Assembly: GCF_007273535.1 (NCBI RefSeq) | Contig: NZ_RIBP01000004.1 | Coordinates: 1,960,001-2,024,000 of the forward strand | DNA length: 64,000 nucleotides | Direction: 5' to 3' | Origin: Niallia circulans | Lineage (GTDB): Bacteria > Bacillota > Bacilli > Bacillales > Cytobacillaceae | In this document: in pieces, positions 37,735 through 48,873 of the stretch | Layout of the letters: each line of letters begins with the position of its first letter | Numbering within the stretch: the first letter of the stretch is position 1 | Position numbers and translations under genes: made by a program | Notes under the pieces: model-generated | Seen by the model: only the letters and a program-made list of their open reading frames with translations | What the model was told of the DNA's origin: nothing | Database searches by the model: none

Positions 37735-39054
37735 GTGGCGACAAAACATGAACAAATTCTTACCTATATTGATGAGCTTCCTGTCGGTGAAAAAATCTCG
37801 GTCAGACAGATAGCAAAGGCGCTGAGCGTAAGTGAAGGGACAGCCTATCGTGCAATAAAAGAAGCTGAGAATAAAGGCTATGTCAGCACGATTGAAAGAG
37901 TAGGAACAATAAGAATTGAAAGGAAAAAGAAAGAAAATATTGAAAAGCTGACATTTGCAGAGGTAGTTAATATTGTCGATGGCCAAGTTCTCGGGGGAAG
38001 GGACGGGCTTCATAAAACACTCAACCGTTTTGTAATCGGAGCGATGAAGCTTGATGCAATGATGCGCTATACTGGTGCAGGTAACCTTATGATTATTGGT
38101 AACCGAATCAAAGCACAGGAGCATGTGCTAAGAGCAGGGGCTGCTGTATTAATTACAGGTGGATTTGATACAGAAGACCACGTAAAGCGGCTTGCAGACG
38201 AGCTGCAGCTGCCGATTATCTTGACAAGCTATGATTCCTTTACGGTGGCGACGATGATTAACAGAGCAATTTATGATCAATTAATAAAAAAAGAGATTGT
38301 TCTTGTCGAGGATGTCTTAACACCACTAGAAGAGACCATTTATCTTAAAACAGATGACCCTGTATCAATGTGGCAGCAGTATAATGAAGAGACGCTGCAT
38401 GGCAGATTTCCGGTTGTCGATGCCAATATGAAGGTGCAAGGTATGGTTACATCGAAGGATATAATCGGAAAACTTAAGGATATTCCCGTTGAAAAAATTA
38501 TGACCAAAAACCCTGTCACAGTTGGCGGCAAAACAAGCGTTGCTTCTTGCTCTCATATTATGGTTTGGGAAGGAATAGAGCTTCTTCCTGTTGTTGATGA
38601 AGCGAATCGTCTGCATGGCATCATCAGCAGACAGGATGTCTTAAAAGCACTGCAGATGAATCAAAGACAGCCGCAAATTGGGGAAACGATTGATGATATT
38701 ATTACAAAGCAAATCAATGTTACAAAAGGGAAGCTGAAGTCAGAAAATTCCTTTACTTGTGAAGTAACCCCGCAAATGACCAATCACTTAGGAACTATTT
38801 CTTATGGAGTTTTTACAACCATTGTATCAGAGGCTGCAAACAGGGCACTGAGAGGGCATAAGAAAGGCGATTTAGTTGTAGAGAACTTAACTATTTATTT
38901 CATTAAGCCAGTGCAGATTGACAGTACAATCGAGATAGTTCCAAAAATCTTAGAGGTCGGCCGAAAGTTTGGAAAAGTAGATGTTGAGGTGTTTAACCAA
39001 GGTGTACTTGTCGGTAAAGCGATGATGATGTGCCAATTGATTGACAGACATTAA
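37735..39054 (+). CDS. ytoI: CBS/DRTGG-domain regulator with hotdog domain, YtoI
   Basis: 439-residue soluble protein. Domains in order: winged-helix DNA-binding region (1-65, with VRQIAKALSVSEGTAYRAIKEAE), DRTGG domain (about 75-180), two CBS repeats (about 190-310, the second ending GIISRQDVLKAL), and a thioesterase-like hotdog domain (about 325-435). The combination matches B. subtilis YtoI; a nucleotide-sensing regulator is likely but its target is unknown. GTG start with AAGGAGGGTG upstream. nrnA starts 17 bases after the stop, so they form an operon. Confidence 0.92.
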   Translation: MATKHEQILTYIDELPVGEKISVRQIAKALSVSEGTAYRAIKEAENKGYVSTIERVGTIRIERKKKENIEKLTFAEVVNIVDGQVLGGRDGLHKTLNRFVIGAMKLDAMMRYTGAGNLMIIGNRIKAQEHVLRAGAAVLITGGFDTEDHVKRLADELQLPIILTSYDSFTVATMINRAIYDQLIKKEIVLVEDVLTPLEETIYLKTDDPVSMWQQYNEETLHGRFPVVDANMKVQGMVTSKDIIGKLKDIPVEKIMTKNPVTVGGKTSVASCSHIMVWEGIELLPVVDEANRLHGIISRQDVLKALQMNQRQPQIGETIDDIITKQINVTKGKLKSENSFTCEVTPQMTNHLGTISYGVFTTIVSEAANRALRGHKKGDLVVENLTIYFIKPVQIDSTIEIVPKILEVGRKFGKVDVEVFNQGVLVGKAMMMCQLIDRH

Positions 39055-39070
39055 AAGGAGAGAGAAGACA

Positions 39071-40006
39071 ATGAAGCAAAGTATATTAGACGCTATCAAG
39101 CAGTTTGATACGATTATCCTGCACAGACATGTCCGCCCAGATCCTGATGCATATGGTTCACAGGGAGGGCTTGCTGAAATCATTAAAACGTCTTTTCCTG
39201 CTAAAAAAGTGTATACAGTTGGGAAAGAAGAGGAATCCCTTCATTTCATGCGCAGGCTCGATACAATCGAGGACAGCACTTATAAGGATGCACTAGTAAT
39301 TGTGTGTGACACGGCAAATCAGGCACGGGTTTGTGACTCGAGGTATACTACAGGGAAAATGCTTATCAAGATCGATCATCACCCAAATGATGATCCTTAT
39401 GGAGATATTGTGTGGGTGGACACATCTGCAAGCTCTGTCAGTGAAATGATCTATGATTTTTTCTTGTTTGGTAAAGACCAGGGCCTTCAATTAAATGATG
39501 AAGGAGCAAGGCTGTTGTATGCAGGAATTGTCGGCGATACTGGCAGATTCTTGTACCCTAGCACATCAGAAAAAACATTCAATTATGCTGGCGAATTGAT
39601 AACTTATAACTTCACAAGACCTGACATGTACAACCAAATGTATGAGCTTGACCCGAATATCGTAAAGCTGAGTGGATATGTACTGCAGAATTTTACAATG
39701 CTGCCAAGCGGAGCAGCCTACATGAAGCTTGATAAAGAGGTATTGAGCAGCTTCCATGCAATTCCTTCTCAAGCATCCTTGCTAGTCGGGGATTTGGGAA
39801 ATGTGAAGGGGATAAAGGCTTGGGTATTCTTTATTGAGGAAGAAGACCAAATCAGAGTTAGATTTCGCTCTAAAGGGCCAATCATTAATGTGCTTGCTAA
39901 GAAGTATAACGGTGGTGGCCATCCGTTGGCATCTGGTGCGAGTATTTTCAGCTGGGACGATGCAGAGGATGTAATTCGAGATTTAGAAGAGCTTTGCAAC
40001 CAATAA
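39071..40006 (+). CDS. nrnA: Bifunctional oligoribonuclease/pAp phosphatase NrnA (YtqI)
   Basis: 311-residue DHH-family enzyme that degrades 2-5 nt RNA and dephosphorylates 3',5'-pAp. Motifs: HRHVRPDPDAYGSQ (motif I), VCDTANQAR (motif II), KIDHHP (the DHH itself), GDTGRFLYPS (motif IV), and the DHHA1 GGGHPLASGAS near the C-terminus. The start at 39071 follows AAGGAGAGAG; an upstream in-frame ATG at 39041 lies within ytoI. Co-transcribed with ytoI and ended by a strong terminator. Confidence 0.96.
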   Translation: MKQSILDAIKQFDTIILHRHVRPDPDAYGSQGGLAEIIKTSFPAKKVYTVGKEEESLHFMRRLDTIEDSTYKDALVIVCDTANQARVCDSRYTTGKMLIKIDHHPNDDPYGDIVWVDTSASSVSEMIYDFFLFGKDQGLQLNDEGARLLYAGIVGDTGRFLYPSTSEKTFNYAGELITYNFTRPDMYNQMYELDPNIVKLSGYVLQNFTMLPSGAAYMKLDKEVLSSFHAIPSQASLLVGDLGNVKGIKAWVFFIEEEDQIRVRFRSKGPIINVLAKKYNGGGHPLASGASIFSWDDAEDVIRDLEELCNQ

Positions 40007-40013
40007 AGATAAC

Positions 40014-40057
40014 AAAAAAAAATCCCGAGAAGCTTTTGGCTTCTTGGGATTTTTTGC
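40014..40057. terminator. Bidirectional terminator between nrnA and ytrI
   Basis: AAATCCCGAGAAGC and GCTTCTTGGGATTT arms flanked by an A-run and a T-run. Confidence 0.93.
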
Positions 40058-40062
40058 TATTG

Positions 40063-40572
40063 CTAGTCTGCAAATGTGACACTAAGCTCCACATAGACTG
40101 TGGTGTAAATAATCAGCTCAGAGACCTTAAATCTGTATCGTTTTTGATCTGATTCAACCACTTTGTTTTCAATTGATTTTTTTAAAAGAGCCCTGCTTTT
40201 ATAAACAAGCTCCATATCCTTTGCAACAATTGTTCTAAGATCTTCTTTTATAGCATCTTCCATTTCTAAAGCATTAAATGGTTTAATATTGTATTTATCC
40301 TTATCTTTGCTGTTTATCTTTACGACTATTCCTTGGATAGTCAGTTTTTCCTCTGCTTTTTTATTCAGCTCAGAAAATTCCTGCTGCCATATTTCTTTAT
40401 CTTTTTCTAGGTTATGAATGGTGCTTTTTTGGTTTTTTATCTCTGTGCTGTACCTTTCCTGCCAAACACCAAACATAAACAAAAAGACGCACCAGCTTAT
40501 AAAGCCTCCTATCACCATTCCAGCGAAAAACCGTTGAAGGGAAACATTCTTATAAAATGGTGGAATTCGCAT
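40063..40572 (-). CDS. ytrI: Sporulation membrane protein YtrI
   Basis: 169-residue protein with one membrane helix at about 16-35 (GMVIGGFISWCVFLFMFG) and a coiled-coil then beta-rich extracytoplasmic part. In B. subtilis ytrH-ytrI form a sigma-E operon needed for efficient spore formation. Here it starts one base after the ytrH stop, so the two are coupled. No catalytic motif is visible. Confidence 0.92.
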   Translation of the reverse strand: MRIPPFYKNVSLQRFFAGMVIGGFISWCVFLFMFGVWQERYSTEIKNQKSTIHNLEKDKEIWQQEFSELNKKAEEKLTIQGIVVKINSKDKDKYNIKPFNALEMEDAIKEDLRTIVAKDMELVYKSRALLKKSIENKVVESDQKRYRFKVSELIIYTTVYVELSVTFAD

Positions 40573-40573
40573 A

Positions 40574-40906
40574 TTAAATATACTCCTGCGTAATCCATCT
40601 TAGTATTGTCGCACCAGAGTGGGCGCCGCCAAATGCGGCAACGATTAAAAGAATTTGCTTAAAAAGATCCTTTGTTCCAGCATCATAAATACCCTTCTCA
40701 ATTGTATGAATAGCATCAAACGTGCCGCCGATTGCTGTCACTATTGCCCAAATCCGAATCATATCCGATAATTTCGTTATTTCTGTTAAAAGAGGCTTTC
40801 CTGTCATGAATGCAGCCAATCCGCCAAGTAATGCTCCTCCAAGTACAACTCCAAGTGCAATAAAGTAACTTTCGATAAATGCTGAAAAAAACGGTTCTTG
40901 ATTCAT
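40574..40906 (-). CDS. ytrH: Sporulation protein YtrH
   Basis: 110-residue membrane protein with about three helices; ALGVVLGGALLGGLAAFMTG and the AAFGGAHSGATILRWI ending are typical of YtrH. It acts in the mother cell in B. subtilis. First gene of the ytrH-ytrI pair, divergent from dnaE, with a plausible sigma-E promoter 38-67 bases upstream. Confidence 0.93.
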   Translation of the reverse strand: MNQEPFFSAFIESYFIALGVVLGGALLGGLAAFMTGKPLLTEITKLSDMIRIWAIVTAIGGTFDAIHTIEKGIYDAGTKDLFKQILLIVAAFGGAHSGATILRWITQEYI

Positions 40907-40943
40907 TTAAGTCAACCTCACAGTCCCTATTATTCTCTTAGTT

Positions 40944-40973
40944 ATACATATGGACAAACAGAAGCAATTATGA
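40944..40973 (-). promoter_or_regulatory. Candidate sigma-E promoter of ytrHI
   Basis: On the minus strand TCATAATT (-35, consensus kmATATT) and CATATGTAT (-10, consensus CATACAnT) are 13-14 bases apart. The fit is good but not perfect, and the mother-cell role of ytrHI in B. subtilis agrees. Confidence 0.6.
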
Positions 40974-41186
40974 TTGCCAGTCCAAGTTAAACATGAAAAA
41001 TCTAAAAGGCGAATGTGCATGTTCGATAATTGGGAGATTAAAGGAGACGAGATAAGAACATATTTTCTTTTTTTATGCAATACAACTATAATAAAAGGAT
41101 AATAAGTTGCTGTAGTCGAACAAATAAAGATTGCGGCAGTAATAAGAATAACTTAAGAAAGCTTTTGTAAAAGAGTGGTGATAAAT

Positions 41187-44100
41187 ATGTCTTATGTTCA
41201 TCTGCAAGTATCGAGCGCGTACAGTTTGCTGTCTAGTACGGCTTCTGTCAAACAACTCGTTTCCTCTGCAAAAAATAGAGGCTTTAGTGCGCTTGCCTTG
41301 ACGGATCGCAATGTTTTGTATGGGACAGCAGCCTTCTATAAGGAATGTATAGCGCAAAACATCAAGCCGATTATTGGTCTTACTGTCGATGTAATTAGTG
41401 AAAAACACGAAGATTTGGCCTTTCCGCTTGTCTTGCTAGCGAAAAACGGAAGTGGATTTCAAAATCTCTTAAAATTATCGAGTGCCATCCAAACGAAAAA
41501 TAAACAGGGTATTCCAATTAAATGGTTAAAGCATTATGCTGATGGCCTTTTTGCTTTTACCCCAGGATATGTTGGAGAAATAGAGCAGTCACTGCTCAAA
41601 GAGGACATGGAGCATGCAAAGGAAACAACTTTATTATTTAAAGGTATTTTTGCTAAAGGGCATTTTTTCTTGTCGCTCCAAAAACACGGAATCATCGCTG
41701 AAGCAGCTTTAAATGAAAAGCTGAAGCAGTTGGCTGCACAAACAGAAACAAAGCTTGTGGCAACAAATGCTGTGCAGTACACAAACAAGGAAGACAGGTT
41801 TGCACAAACATGCTTGGCTGCGATAAAATCCGGCATTACCTTGGCGAATATTGTGCAAGATGAATGGGAGTCAGACGAGCGTTATTTGAAAAGTAAGCAG
41901 GAAATGGTGGAATTGTTCAGTGATGAGCCGGAAGTACTTGAGAATACTTGGGGAATTGCTTCTGCATGCGAGTTCCAACCAGGAGAAAAGGTTGCAGCAT
42001 TACCGAAATATCCACTTCCTGCTGATGAAACAGCCGCAAAATATTTATTGCACCTATGTGAACAAGGGCTGCAGCAAAGGTATGGAAATCCATCGGAAAT
42101 ACATATGGAACGGCTTCGTTATGAACTGAACGTCATAAACAGGATGGAATATAGTGATTACTTTCTTATTGTTTGGGATTTCATGAAGTATGCACGAGAT
42201 AATGGAATTCTTACAGGTCCGGGCAGGGGAAGTGCTGCTGGCTCTATGGTTGCATATGCATTGTTTATAACAGATGTCGATCCAATTAAATATGACCTTT
42301 TGTTTGAGCGCTTTTTAAATCCGGAACGGATTACGATGCCTGATATTGATATTGATTTTCCAGATGACAAGCGGGAACAGGTTATAGAATATGTCAAAAA
42401 TAAATACGGGGAACTGCATGTAGCCCAAATCATTACATTTGGGACTTTAGCAGCTAAAGCGGCATTAAGAGATGTTGGCAGGGTTTTCGGTTTAACAATG
42501 AAAGAGCTGGAGCAGCTTTCAAAGGCAGTGCCCTCCAAGCTTGGCATCACATTGGAACAAAGCTTAAAAGAATCAAAGCAGCTGCAGGTGTTTGTTGCAG
42601 AATCGCCAAAAAATAAACAGATTTTCGAGACAGCGAGCAAAATTGAAGGCTTGCCACGACATGCATCAACACATGCAGCAGGTGTTGTTTTAAGTGAGGA
42701 GCCGTTAGTGCAAATAGTTCCGATACAACAAGGCAGCGAGGACGTTTATTTAACACAGTACAGTATGGAACACCTTGAAGAGCTCGGATTACTGAAGATG
42801 GATTTCCTCGGCCTGAGAAATCTCTCTTTGCTTCAAACCATACTCGATACCATTCAACGTCAGACGAGAAGACAGATTCCTATTAAAGAAGTGCCTTTGA
42901 ATGATGCTGCTGTTTTTGAGCTATTGAGCAAAGGCGAAACAACCGGGATATTTCAGTTGGAATCAGATGGAATGAGAAGTGTTCTAAAAAGACTAAAACC
43001 GACTGAATTCGAGGATATTGTGGCTGTCAATGCCTTATACCGTCCAGGTCCGATGGAGAATATTCCACTGTATATTAACCGTAAACATGGCAAGGAGAAA
43101 ATTGATTATTATCATCCAGACCTACAGCCGATTTTAGAGAAAACATATGGAGTAATCGTCTATCAGGAGCAAATCATGCAAATAGCCTCGAAAATGGCTG
43201 GGTTCACACTAGGTGAAGCAGATTTGTTAAGAAGAGCAGTAAGTAAAAAGCAGCGGGATGTTTTAGCAGCTGAAAAGGTTCATTTTGTGAAGGGTGCTTT
43301 GGCAAAAGGCTATGCAGAAAGTGCTGCGAATGAAATATATGAACTGATAGTCAGATTTGCTGATTACGGGTTTAATAGAAGCCATGCAGTTGCATACAGC
43401 ATGATTGCCTATCAGCTTGCATATTTGAAGGCAAATTATCCGCTCTTTTTCATGTCGTCATTGCTTACGTCAGCAGTTGGCAATGAAGGGAAAATGATGC
43501 AATATATTCAAGAACTGAAACAAATGAATATAAAGGTGCTGCCTCCTTCCATTAATAGGAGCCATTTCGCTTTCACTGCAGAAGGAAGCAATATTTTATA
43601 CAGCCTTGCTGCTATTAAAGGGATTGGAGCTTCCGTTCTAAAAGAAGTTTTTCGTGCGAGAAGGCAAAAAAAGTTTGAAGATCTATTTGATTTTTGTCTG
43701 CGAACCTCCCCGAAAATTGTCAACAGAAAAATCATAGAGGCATTTATTCATGCAGGCTGTTTTGATGAGTTTGGGGAGGATAGGGCTATATTGCTTGCGA
43801 CCATTGATGTTGCCCTGCAGCATGCACAGCTTGTTCATCCGGATGGAATGGAGCAGGAAGACCTCTTTGGTGAGGAGGGCTTCTTCTTCAAACCGAAATA
43901 TGTCCAGGTAGATCAGATGGATGCAGAAGATAAGCTTTCATTGGAGAAAAAAGTTCTCGGTCTTTATCTTTCTGACCACCCAGTCTCCATCTATGAAAAA
44001 CACAAGAAATCCTTGCACTGCAAGGAGCTTGCGGAGATGAATCAAGGTGGGAAATATCGAACTATTACCTATATTACTGACTGGAAGGCTATTCGCACTA

Positions 44101-44549
44101 AAAAAGGGGAACCAATGGCTTTTCTTACTTTGAATGATGAAAGCGGAGAATTAGAGGCAGTGGCATTTCCAGCAGTTTATAAAAAAATACAGCACCTTCT
44201 TCAAAATGAAAAAATTTTATTTATGGAAGGAAGGGTTGACGAACGAAACGGAAATAAGCAGTTTGTTATTCAAGAGTCTGAAAAAGTTTCCGAAAAAGTC
44301 CAATCACTCAATTCGAATAATCATAAATTATTTATTAAGATTGTCCAGGAAAAAGATACAGACGAAATAAAAGGTAGACTATTGGACATCATTAACCAAT
44401 ATAAGGGGGCAGTGCCTGTCATCATTCATTATGTGCAAACAGGAAAGACGATTCAGCTTAACGACGAATATCTCATTAATCCGACAAAAGAATGCATCAG
44501 TAGCTTTGAGGAATTGCTTGGGACAAATAGTGCAATCTTGTCTGATTAA
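41187..44549 (+). CDS. dnaE: DNA polymerase III alpha subunit DnaE
   Basis: 1120-residue replicative polymerase; in Firmicutes DnaE extends RNA primers before PolC takes over. An N-terminal PHP domain (about 1-200) begins MSYVHLQVSSAYSLLSS. The palm motifs include GPGRGSAAGSMVAYAL and the catalytic PDIDIDFPDDKRE near 385-397. Tandem HhH and OB-fold regions lie near the C-terminus. The start at 41187 matches the family N-terminus, with GTGGTGAT upstream; in-frame GTGs just before are unlikely. Monocistronic as far as seen. Confidence 0.97.
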   Translation: MSYVHLQVSSAYSLLSSTASVKQLVSSAKNRGFSALALTDRNVLYGTAAFYKECIAQNIKPIIGLTVDVISEKHEDLAFPLVLLAKNGSGFQNLLKLSSAIQTKNKQGIPIKWLKHYADGLFAFTPGYVGEIEQSLLKEDMEHAKETTLLFKGIFAKGHFFLSLQKHGIIAEAALNEKLKQLAAQTETKLVATNAVQYTNKEDRFAQTCLAAIKSGITLANIVQDEWESDERYLKSKQEMVELFSDEPEVLENTWGIASACEFQPGEKVAALPKYPLPADETAAKYLLHLCEQGLQQRYGNPSEIHMERLRYELNVINRMEYSDYFLIVWDFMKYARDNGILTGPGRGSAAGSMVAYALFITDVDPIKYDLLFERFLNPERITMPDIDIDFPDDKREQVIEYVKNKYGELHVAQIITFGTLAAKAALRDVGRVFGLTMKELEQLSKAVPSKLGITLEQSLKESKQLQVFVAESPKNKQIFETASKIEGLPRHASTHAAGVVLSEEPLVQIVPIQQGSEDVYLTQYSMEHLEELGLLKMDFLGLRNLSLLQTILDTIQRQTRRQIPIKEVPLNDAAVFELLSKGETTGIFQLESDGMRSVLKRLKPTEFEDIVAVNALYRPGPMENIPLYINRKHGKEKIDYYHPDLQPILEKTYGVIVYQEQIMQIASKMAGFTLGEADLLRRAVSKKQRDVLAAEKVHFVKGALAKGYAESAANEIYELIVRFADYGFNRSHAVAYSMIAYQLAYLKANYPLFFMSSLLTSAVGNEGKMMQYIQELKQMNIKVLPPSINRSHFAFTAEGSNILYSLAAIKGIGASVLKEVFRARRQKKFEDLFDFCLRTSPKIVNRKIIEAFIHAGCFDEFGEDRAILLATIDVALQHAQLVHPDGMEQEDLFGEEGFFFKPKYVQVDQMDAEDKLSLEKKVLGLYLSDHPVSIYEKHKKSLHCKELAEMNQGGKYRTITYITDWKAIRTKKGEPMAFLTLNDESGELEAVAFPAVYKKIQHLLQNEKILFMEGRVDERNGNKQFVIQESEKVSEKVQSLNSNNHKLFIKIVQEKDTDEIKGRLLDIINQYKGAVPVIIHYVQTGKTIQLNDEYLINPTKECISSFEELLGTNSAILSD

Positions 44550-44592
44550 CTTTACATCTTCTTAAAGTTGTTATATTGTTTAATAAGTCAAC

Positions 44593-44603
44593 TGGTCTGA
44601 CCA
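44593..44603. promoter_or_regulatory. FadR/PdhR-type operator TGGTCTGACCA
   Basis: The perfect palindrome TGGTC-T-GACCA within AACTGGTCTGACCACTT is the classic FadR-subfamily GntR site (E. coli FadR binds CTGGTCCGACC-type sequences). It lies 109 bases upstream of a FadR-subfamily regulator gene, so autoregulation is likely. Confidence 0.72.
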
Positions 44604-44711
44604 CTTTTCAGCTCTTGTTTTCTTACAAAAAAAGGCAGTTTTTTTAAGGGCGGAATGAAAGCTGGCCAGAGATTTAAGGACATGCTAACTAGAAGCAGGT
44701 GATGATGAACG

Positions 44712-45329
44712 GTGAATGAGTCTTCTTCCAACAGCTCCAAGCTTTACTTGGACATAGTCAATCATTTAAGAGAAATGATTGAAAAGGATGGCTTAAAACC
44801 AGGAGACAGACTTCCCTCTGAACGCTCCCTTTCCGAAAGGCTTAATGCAGGAAGATCATCTGTGAGAGAAGCACTGCGGGCGTTGGAGCTTTTAGGGCTT
44901 ATTGAAACGAAAAAAGGGGAAGGTACTTTTCTTCGGGATTTTCAAGGACATCGTCTTGTACAGTTAATCAGCACCTTTGTACTGCAGGATGAAAAGGCGA
45001 AATTGGATGTTTTAGAAACAAAAGACTTTATACAATTGAATTGTTTGCAGATCGCAATGGAAAAAATGACAGAGACGGAGCTGGCTGAAATGGCAGAGTG
45101 GATTTGCTCTGACATGGTCAGTGAAAGTGATTTTTTTTTCAGGATTGTCCAAACAGCTGACAACTACTTGCTGTTTCGCTTATGGACCATACTAAAGGAT
45201 TATTATTTTTCTCTTGGTTTTCCCAATGTATATTGGTCAAAAGAAGATTATTTGCTGCTATTAGATAATATAAAAAGCAAAAATGAACAAGATTTAATCA
45301 TGAATTATAGGAAAAAGAAGCAAACATAA
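44712..45329 (+). CDS. FadR-subfamily GntR transcriptional regulator
   Basis: 205-residue regulator. Residues 10-75 are a GntR winged helix (LRE MIEKDGLKPGDRLPSERSL then SERLNAGRSSVREALRALEL and a GEGTFLRD wing). The C-terminal FCD-type region is short (about 125 residues) and poorly conserved by eye. GTG start with AGGTGAT upstream. In other bacilli a similar regulator lies beside the malic enzyme and accDA genes; here it directly precedes accD with a 160-base gap. A TGGTCTGACCA operator lies upstream. The ligand is unknown; acyl-CoA or a central metabolite is a guess. Confidence 0.87.
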   Translation: MNESSSNSSKLYLDIVNHLREMIEKDGLKPGDRLPSERSLSERLNAGRSSVREALRALELLGLIETKKGEGTFLRDFQGHRLVQLISTFVLQDEKAKLDVLETKDFIQLNCLQIAMEKMTETELAEMAEWICSDMVSESDFFFRIVQTADNYLLFRLWTILKDYYFSLGFPNVYWSKEDYLLLLDNIKSKNEQDLIMNYRKKKQT

Positions 45330-45491
45330 TGGAATCATACTTTTACTTTTAATATCCTGACTTTTTTTATCATGAACATTTAAATAAAAAGCAGGAACAT
45401 GTCTATGCTCTTTTTTACTAAGATGTGCACCAGTAGGATTAAGACCTAGGGTAGTCACATAACGCAGAAAAATGGGGAGGCTTCCACATTG

Positions 45492-46361
45492 ATGATAAAG
45501 GAAATATTTTCGAAACCGAAAAAAAAGAAATATGCGACAATCCCTTCTGAATCATCTAAAAACGATGTTCCTGAAGGTGTCATGACAAAATGCGGCAACT
45601 GTAAAAAAATTATGTATACTAAAGAATTGCAAAAAAATCTTAAAGTTTGTTTAAACTGTGGTTTTCATTTGCCAATGACAGGTTATGAGCGCTTAAGCTC
45701 TTTGCTGGATGAAGATACATTCACAGAAATGAACCAAGACATGAAAACAGGAAATCCACTTAATTTTCCTGGTTATGAAGAAAAGATTGCAGGCGATCAA
45801 AAGAAGACAAATATGAATGAAGCGGTCGTAACTGGAACAGGTGAAATAAACGGTATTAAAGTAGTGATCGCAGTCATGGATTCTACCTTCCGCATGGGAA
45901 GCATGGGCTCCGTTGTTGGTGAGAAGATTACCTTAGCAATTGAAAAGGCTGATGAGCTTTCATTGCCATTTATTATTTTCACTGCTTCAGGCGGTGCAAG
46001 GATGCAAGAAGGTGTCCTTAGTTTGATGCAAATGGCGAAAACGAGTACAGCATTGAAAAAGTTCAGCGACAATGGTGGACTTTATATTACAGTGATGACA
46101 CATCCGACTACCGGAGGCGTTTCCGCGAGTTTTGCTTCGTTAGGTGACTTTAACTTTGCTGAGCCTGGCGCGCTTATCGGATTTGCTGGACGAAGAATTA
46201 TCGAACAGACAATTGGAGAGAAGCTGCCAGAGGATTTCCAAACATCTGAATTTCTATTAAAGCATGGACAGCTCGATGCCGTCATACCGAGACTGGAAAT
46301 GAAAGAAAAGCTTCATTTAGTATTAGAAATGCATCAGGCAGGCGGTGATTCAGAATGGTAG
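45492..46361 (+). CDS. accD: Acetyl-CoA carboxylase, carboxyltransferase beta subunit
   Basis: 289-residue subunit of the carboxyltransferase that makes malonyl-CoA, the first step of fatty acid synthesis. An N-terminal zinc finger C-x2-C-x15-C-x2-C is visible (Cys 34, 37, 53 and 56). The crotonase-like core shows [24 protein letters not shown] and [13 protein letters not shown] use ATG 45492 because the Bacillus protein begins M-x-K-x-IF; TTG 45489 is equally well placed relative to GGGGAGG. accA overlaps its end by seven bases. Confidence 0.97.
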   Translation: MIKEIFSKPKKKKYATIPSESSKNDVPEGVMTKCGNCKKIMYTKELQKNLKVCLNCGFHLPMTGYERLSSLLDEDTFTEMNQDMKTGNPLNFPGYEEKIAGDQKKTNMNEAVVTGTGEINGIKVVIAVMDSTFRMGSMGSVVGEKITLAIEKADELSLPFIIFTASGGARMQEGVLSLMQMAKTSTALKKFSDNGGLYITVMTHPTTGGVSASFASLGDFNFAEPGALIGFAGRRIIEQTIGEKLPEDFQTSEFLLKHGQLDAVIPRLEMKEKLHLVLEMHQAGGDSEW

Positions 46362-47308
46362 AACTAGAATTTGACAAGCCAGTTGTTGAATTAAAAAACA
46401 AGATTAAAGAATTAGAAGATTTCTCCAAAAAGGCGAATGTAGATCTTTCCACTGAAATTGAAAAGCTGGAAAAACGATTGGAAAAATTGGAAAAAGAGGT
46501 TTATGAGAACATGAAGCCTTGGGACAGGGTGCAGATTGCAAGGCATCCAAGCAGGCCGACAACTCTTGACTATATTCCTTATCTTTTCACAGATTTCATG
46601 GAGCTCCACGGTGACAGGACTTTTGGCGATGATGCTGCGATTGTTTCAGGTATTGCCAAATTTAAAGGTTTGCCAGTTACGGTAATTGGTCACCAAAGAG
46701 GAAAGGATACGAAGGAAAATATTCGCAGAAACTTTGGGATGCCACATCCTGAAGGATATAGAAAAGCATTAAGGCTGATGAAGCAAGCAGATAAATTCAG
46801 AAGACCAATCGTATGCTTTATTGATACGAAAGGTGCTTATCCAGGTAAGGCTGCTGAAGAGCGAGGCCAAAGCGAGGCTATTGCAAAAAACCTGTTTGAG
46901 ATGGCTTCCTTGAAGGTACCTGTTGTGTGTATAGTAATTGGAGAAGGCGGCAGTGGTGGTGCTTTAGCATTAGGCGTCGGAAATTATATGCATATGCTGG
47001 AAAACTCCACTTATTCGGTTATTTCTCCGGAAGGTGCTGCTAGTATCCTGTGGAAGGATTCAAATCAGGCGAAGCAAGCTGCTGAAAGAATGAAAATCAC
47101 AGCTCCCGATTTAAAGGAAATGGGGATTGTTGATAAAATCATTCCAGAGGTAAGAGGCGGAGCACATCATGATGTGGAAGCACAGGCGAAAGAAATTGAA
47201 ACTGTGCTGTTTACTTCCCTTAAGGAACTTAAAGCAATGACAGAAGAAGAGCTTGTTGAACATCGCTACAATAAGTTTAAAGCGATTGGAGAACACATTT
47301 CCGAGTGA
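46355..47308 (+). CDS. accA: Acetyl-CoA carboxylase, carboxyltransferase alpha subunit
   Basis: 317-residue partner of AccD in the alpha2-beta2 carboxyltransferase. A coiled-coil N-terminus (about 10-50) leads to the [15 protein letters not shown] motif, [33 protein letters not shown] and the oxyanion-type [14 protein letters not shown]. Seven-base overlap with accD implies coupled translation at equal levels. Confidence 0.98.
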   Translation: MVELEFDKPVVELKNKIKELEDFSKKANVDLSTEIEKLEKRLEKLEKEVYENMKPWDRVQIARHPSRPTTLDYIPYLFTDFMELHGDRTFGDDAAIVSGIAKFKGLPVTVIGHQRGKDTKENIRRNFGMPHPEGYRKALRLMKQADKFRRPIVCFIDTKGAYPGKAAEERGQSEAIAKNLFEMASLKVPVVCIVIGEGGSGGALALGVGNYMHMLENSTYSVISPEGAASILWKDSNQAKQAAERMKITAPDLKEMGIVDKIIPEVRGGAHHDVEAQAKEIETVLFTSLKELKAMTEEELVEHRYNKFKAIGEHISE

Positions 47309-47318
47309 GCCAATACGG

Positions 47319-47368
47319 GAGCTTAAATGGGGAGCATAAGCTTTCTTATTTAAGCTCTTTTCTTTTGT
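47319..47368 (+). terminator. Terminator of accDA
   Basis: GAGCTTAAAT and ATTTAAGCTC arms, 19-base loop, then TTTTCTTTT. In B. subtilis this spot is also followed by pfkA. Confidence 0.82.
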
Positions 47369-48770
<1,402 letters not shown>

Positions 48771-48873
48771 TGATAGAAAAGGAGACTCGAATTAGATTTA
48801 TTCTACTTGGAGTCTCTGCCATGAATATAAAGAGATAATTAGTAAAAAAATTATTATAACGGAGGCATATATA

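Noticed and set aside
42158..42640. 160-codon minus-strand frame inside dnaE
   Set aside because: Opposite the polymerase active-site region; no ribosome site and an implausible composition.
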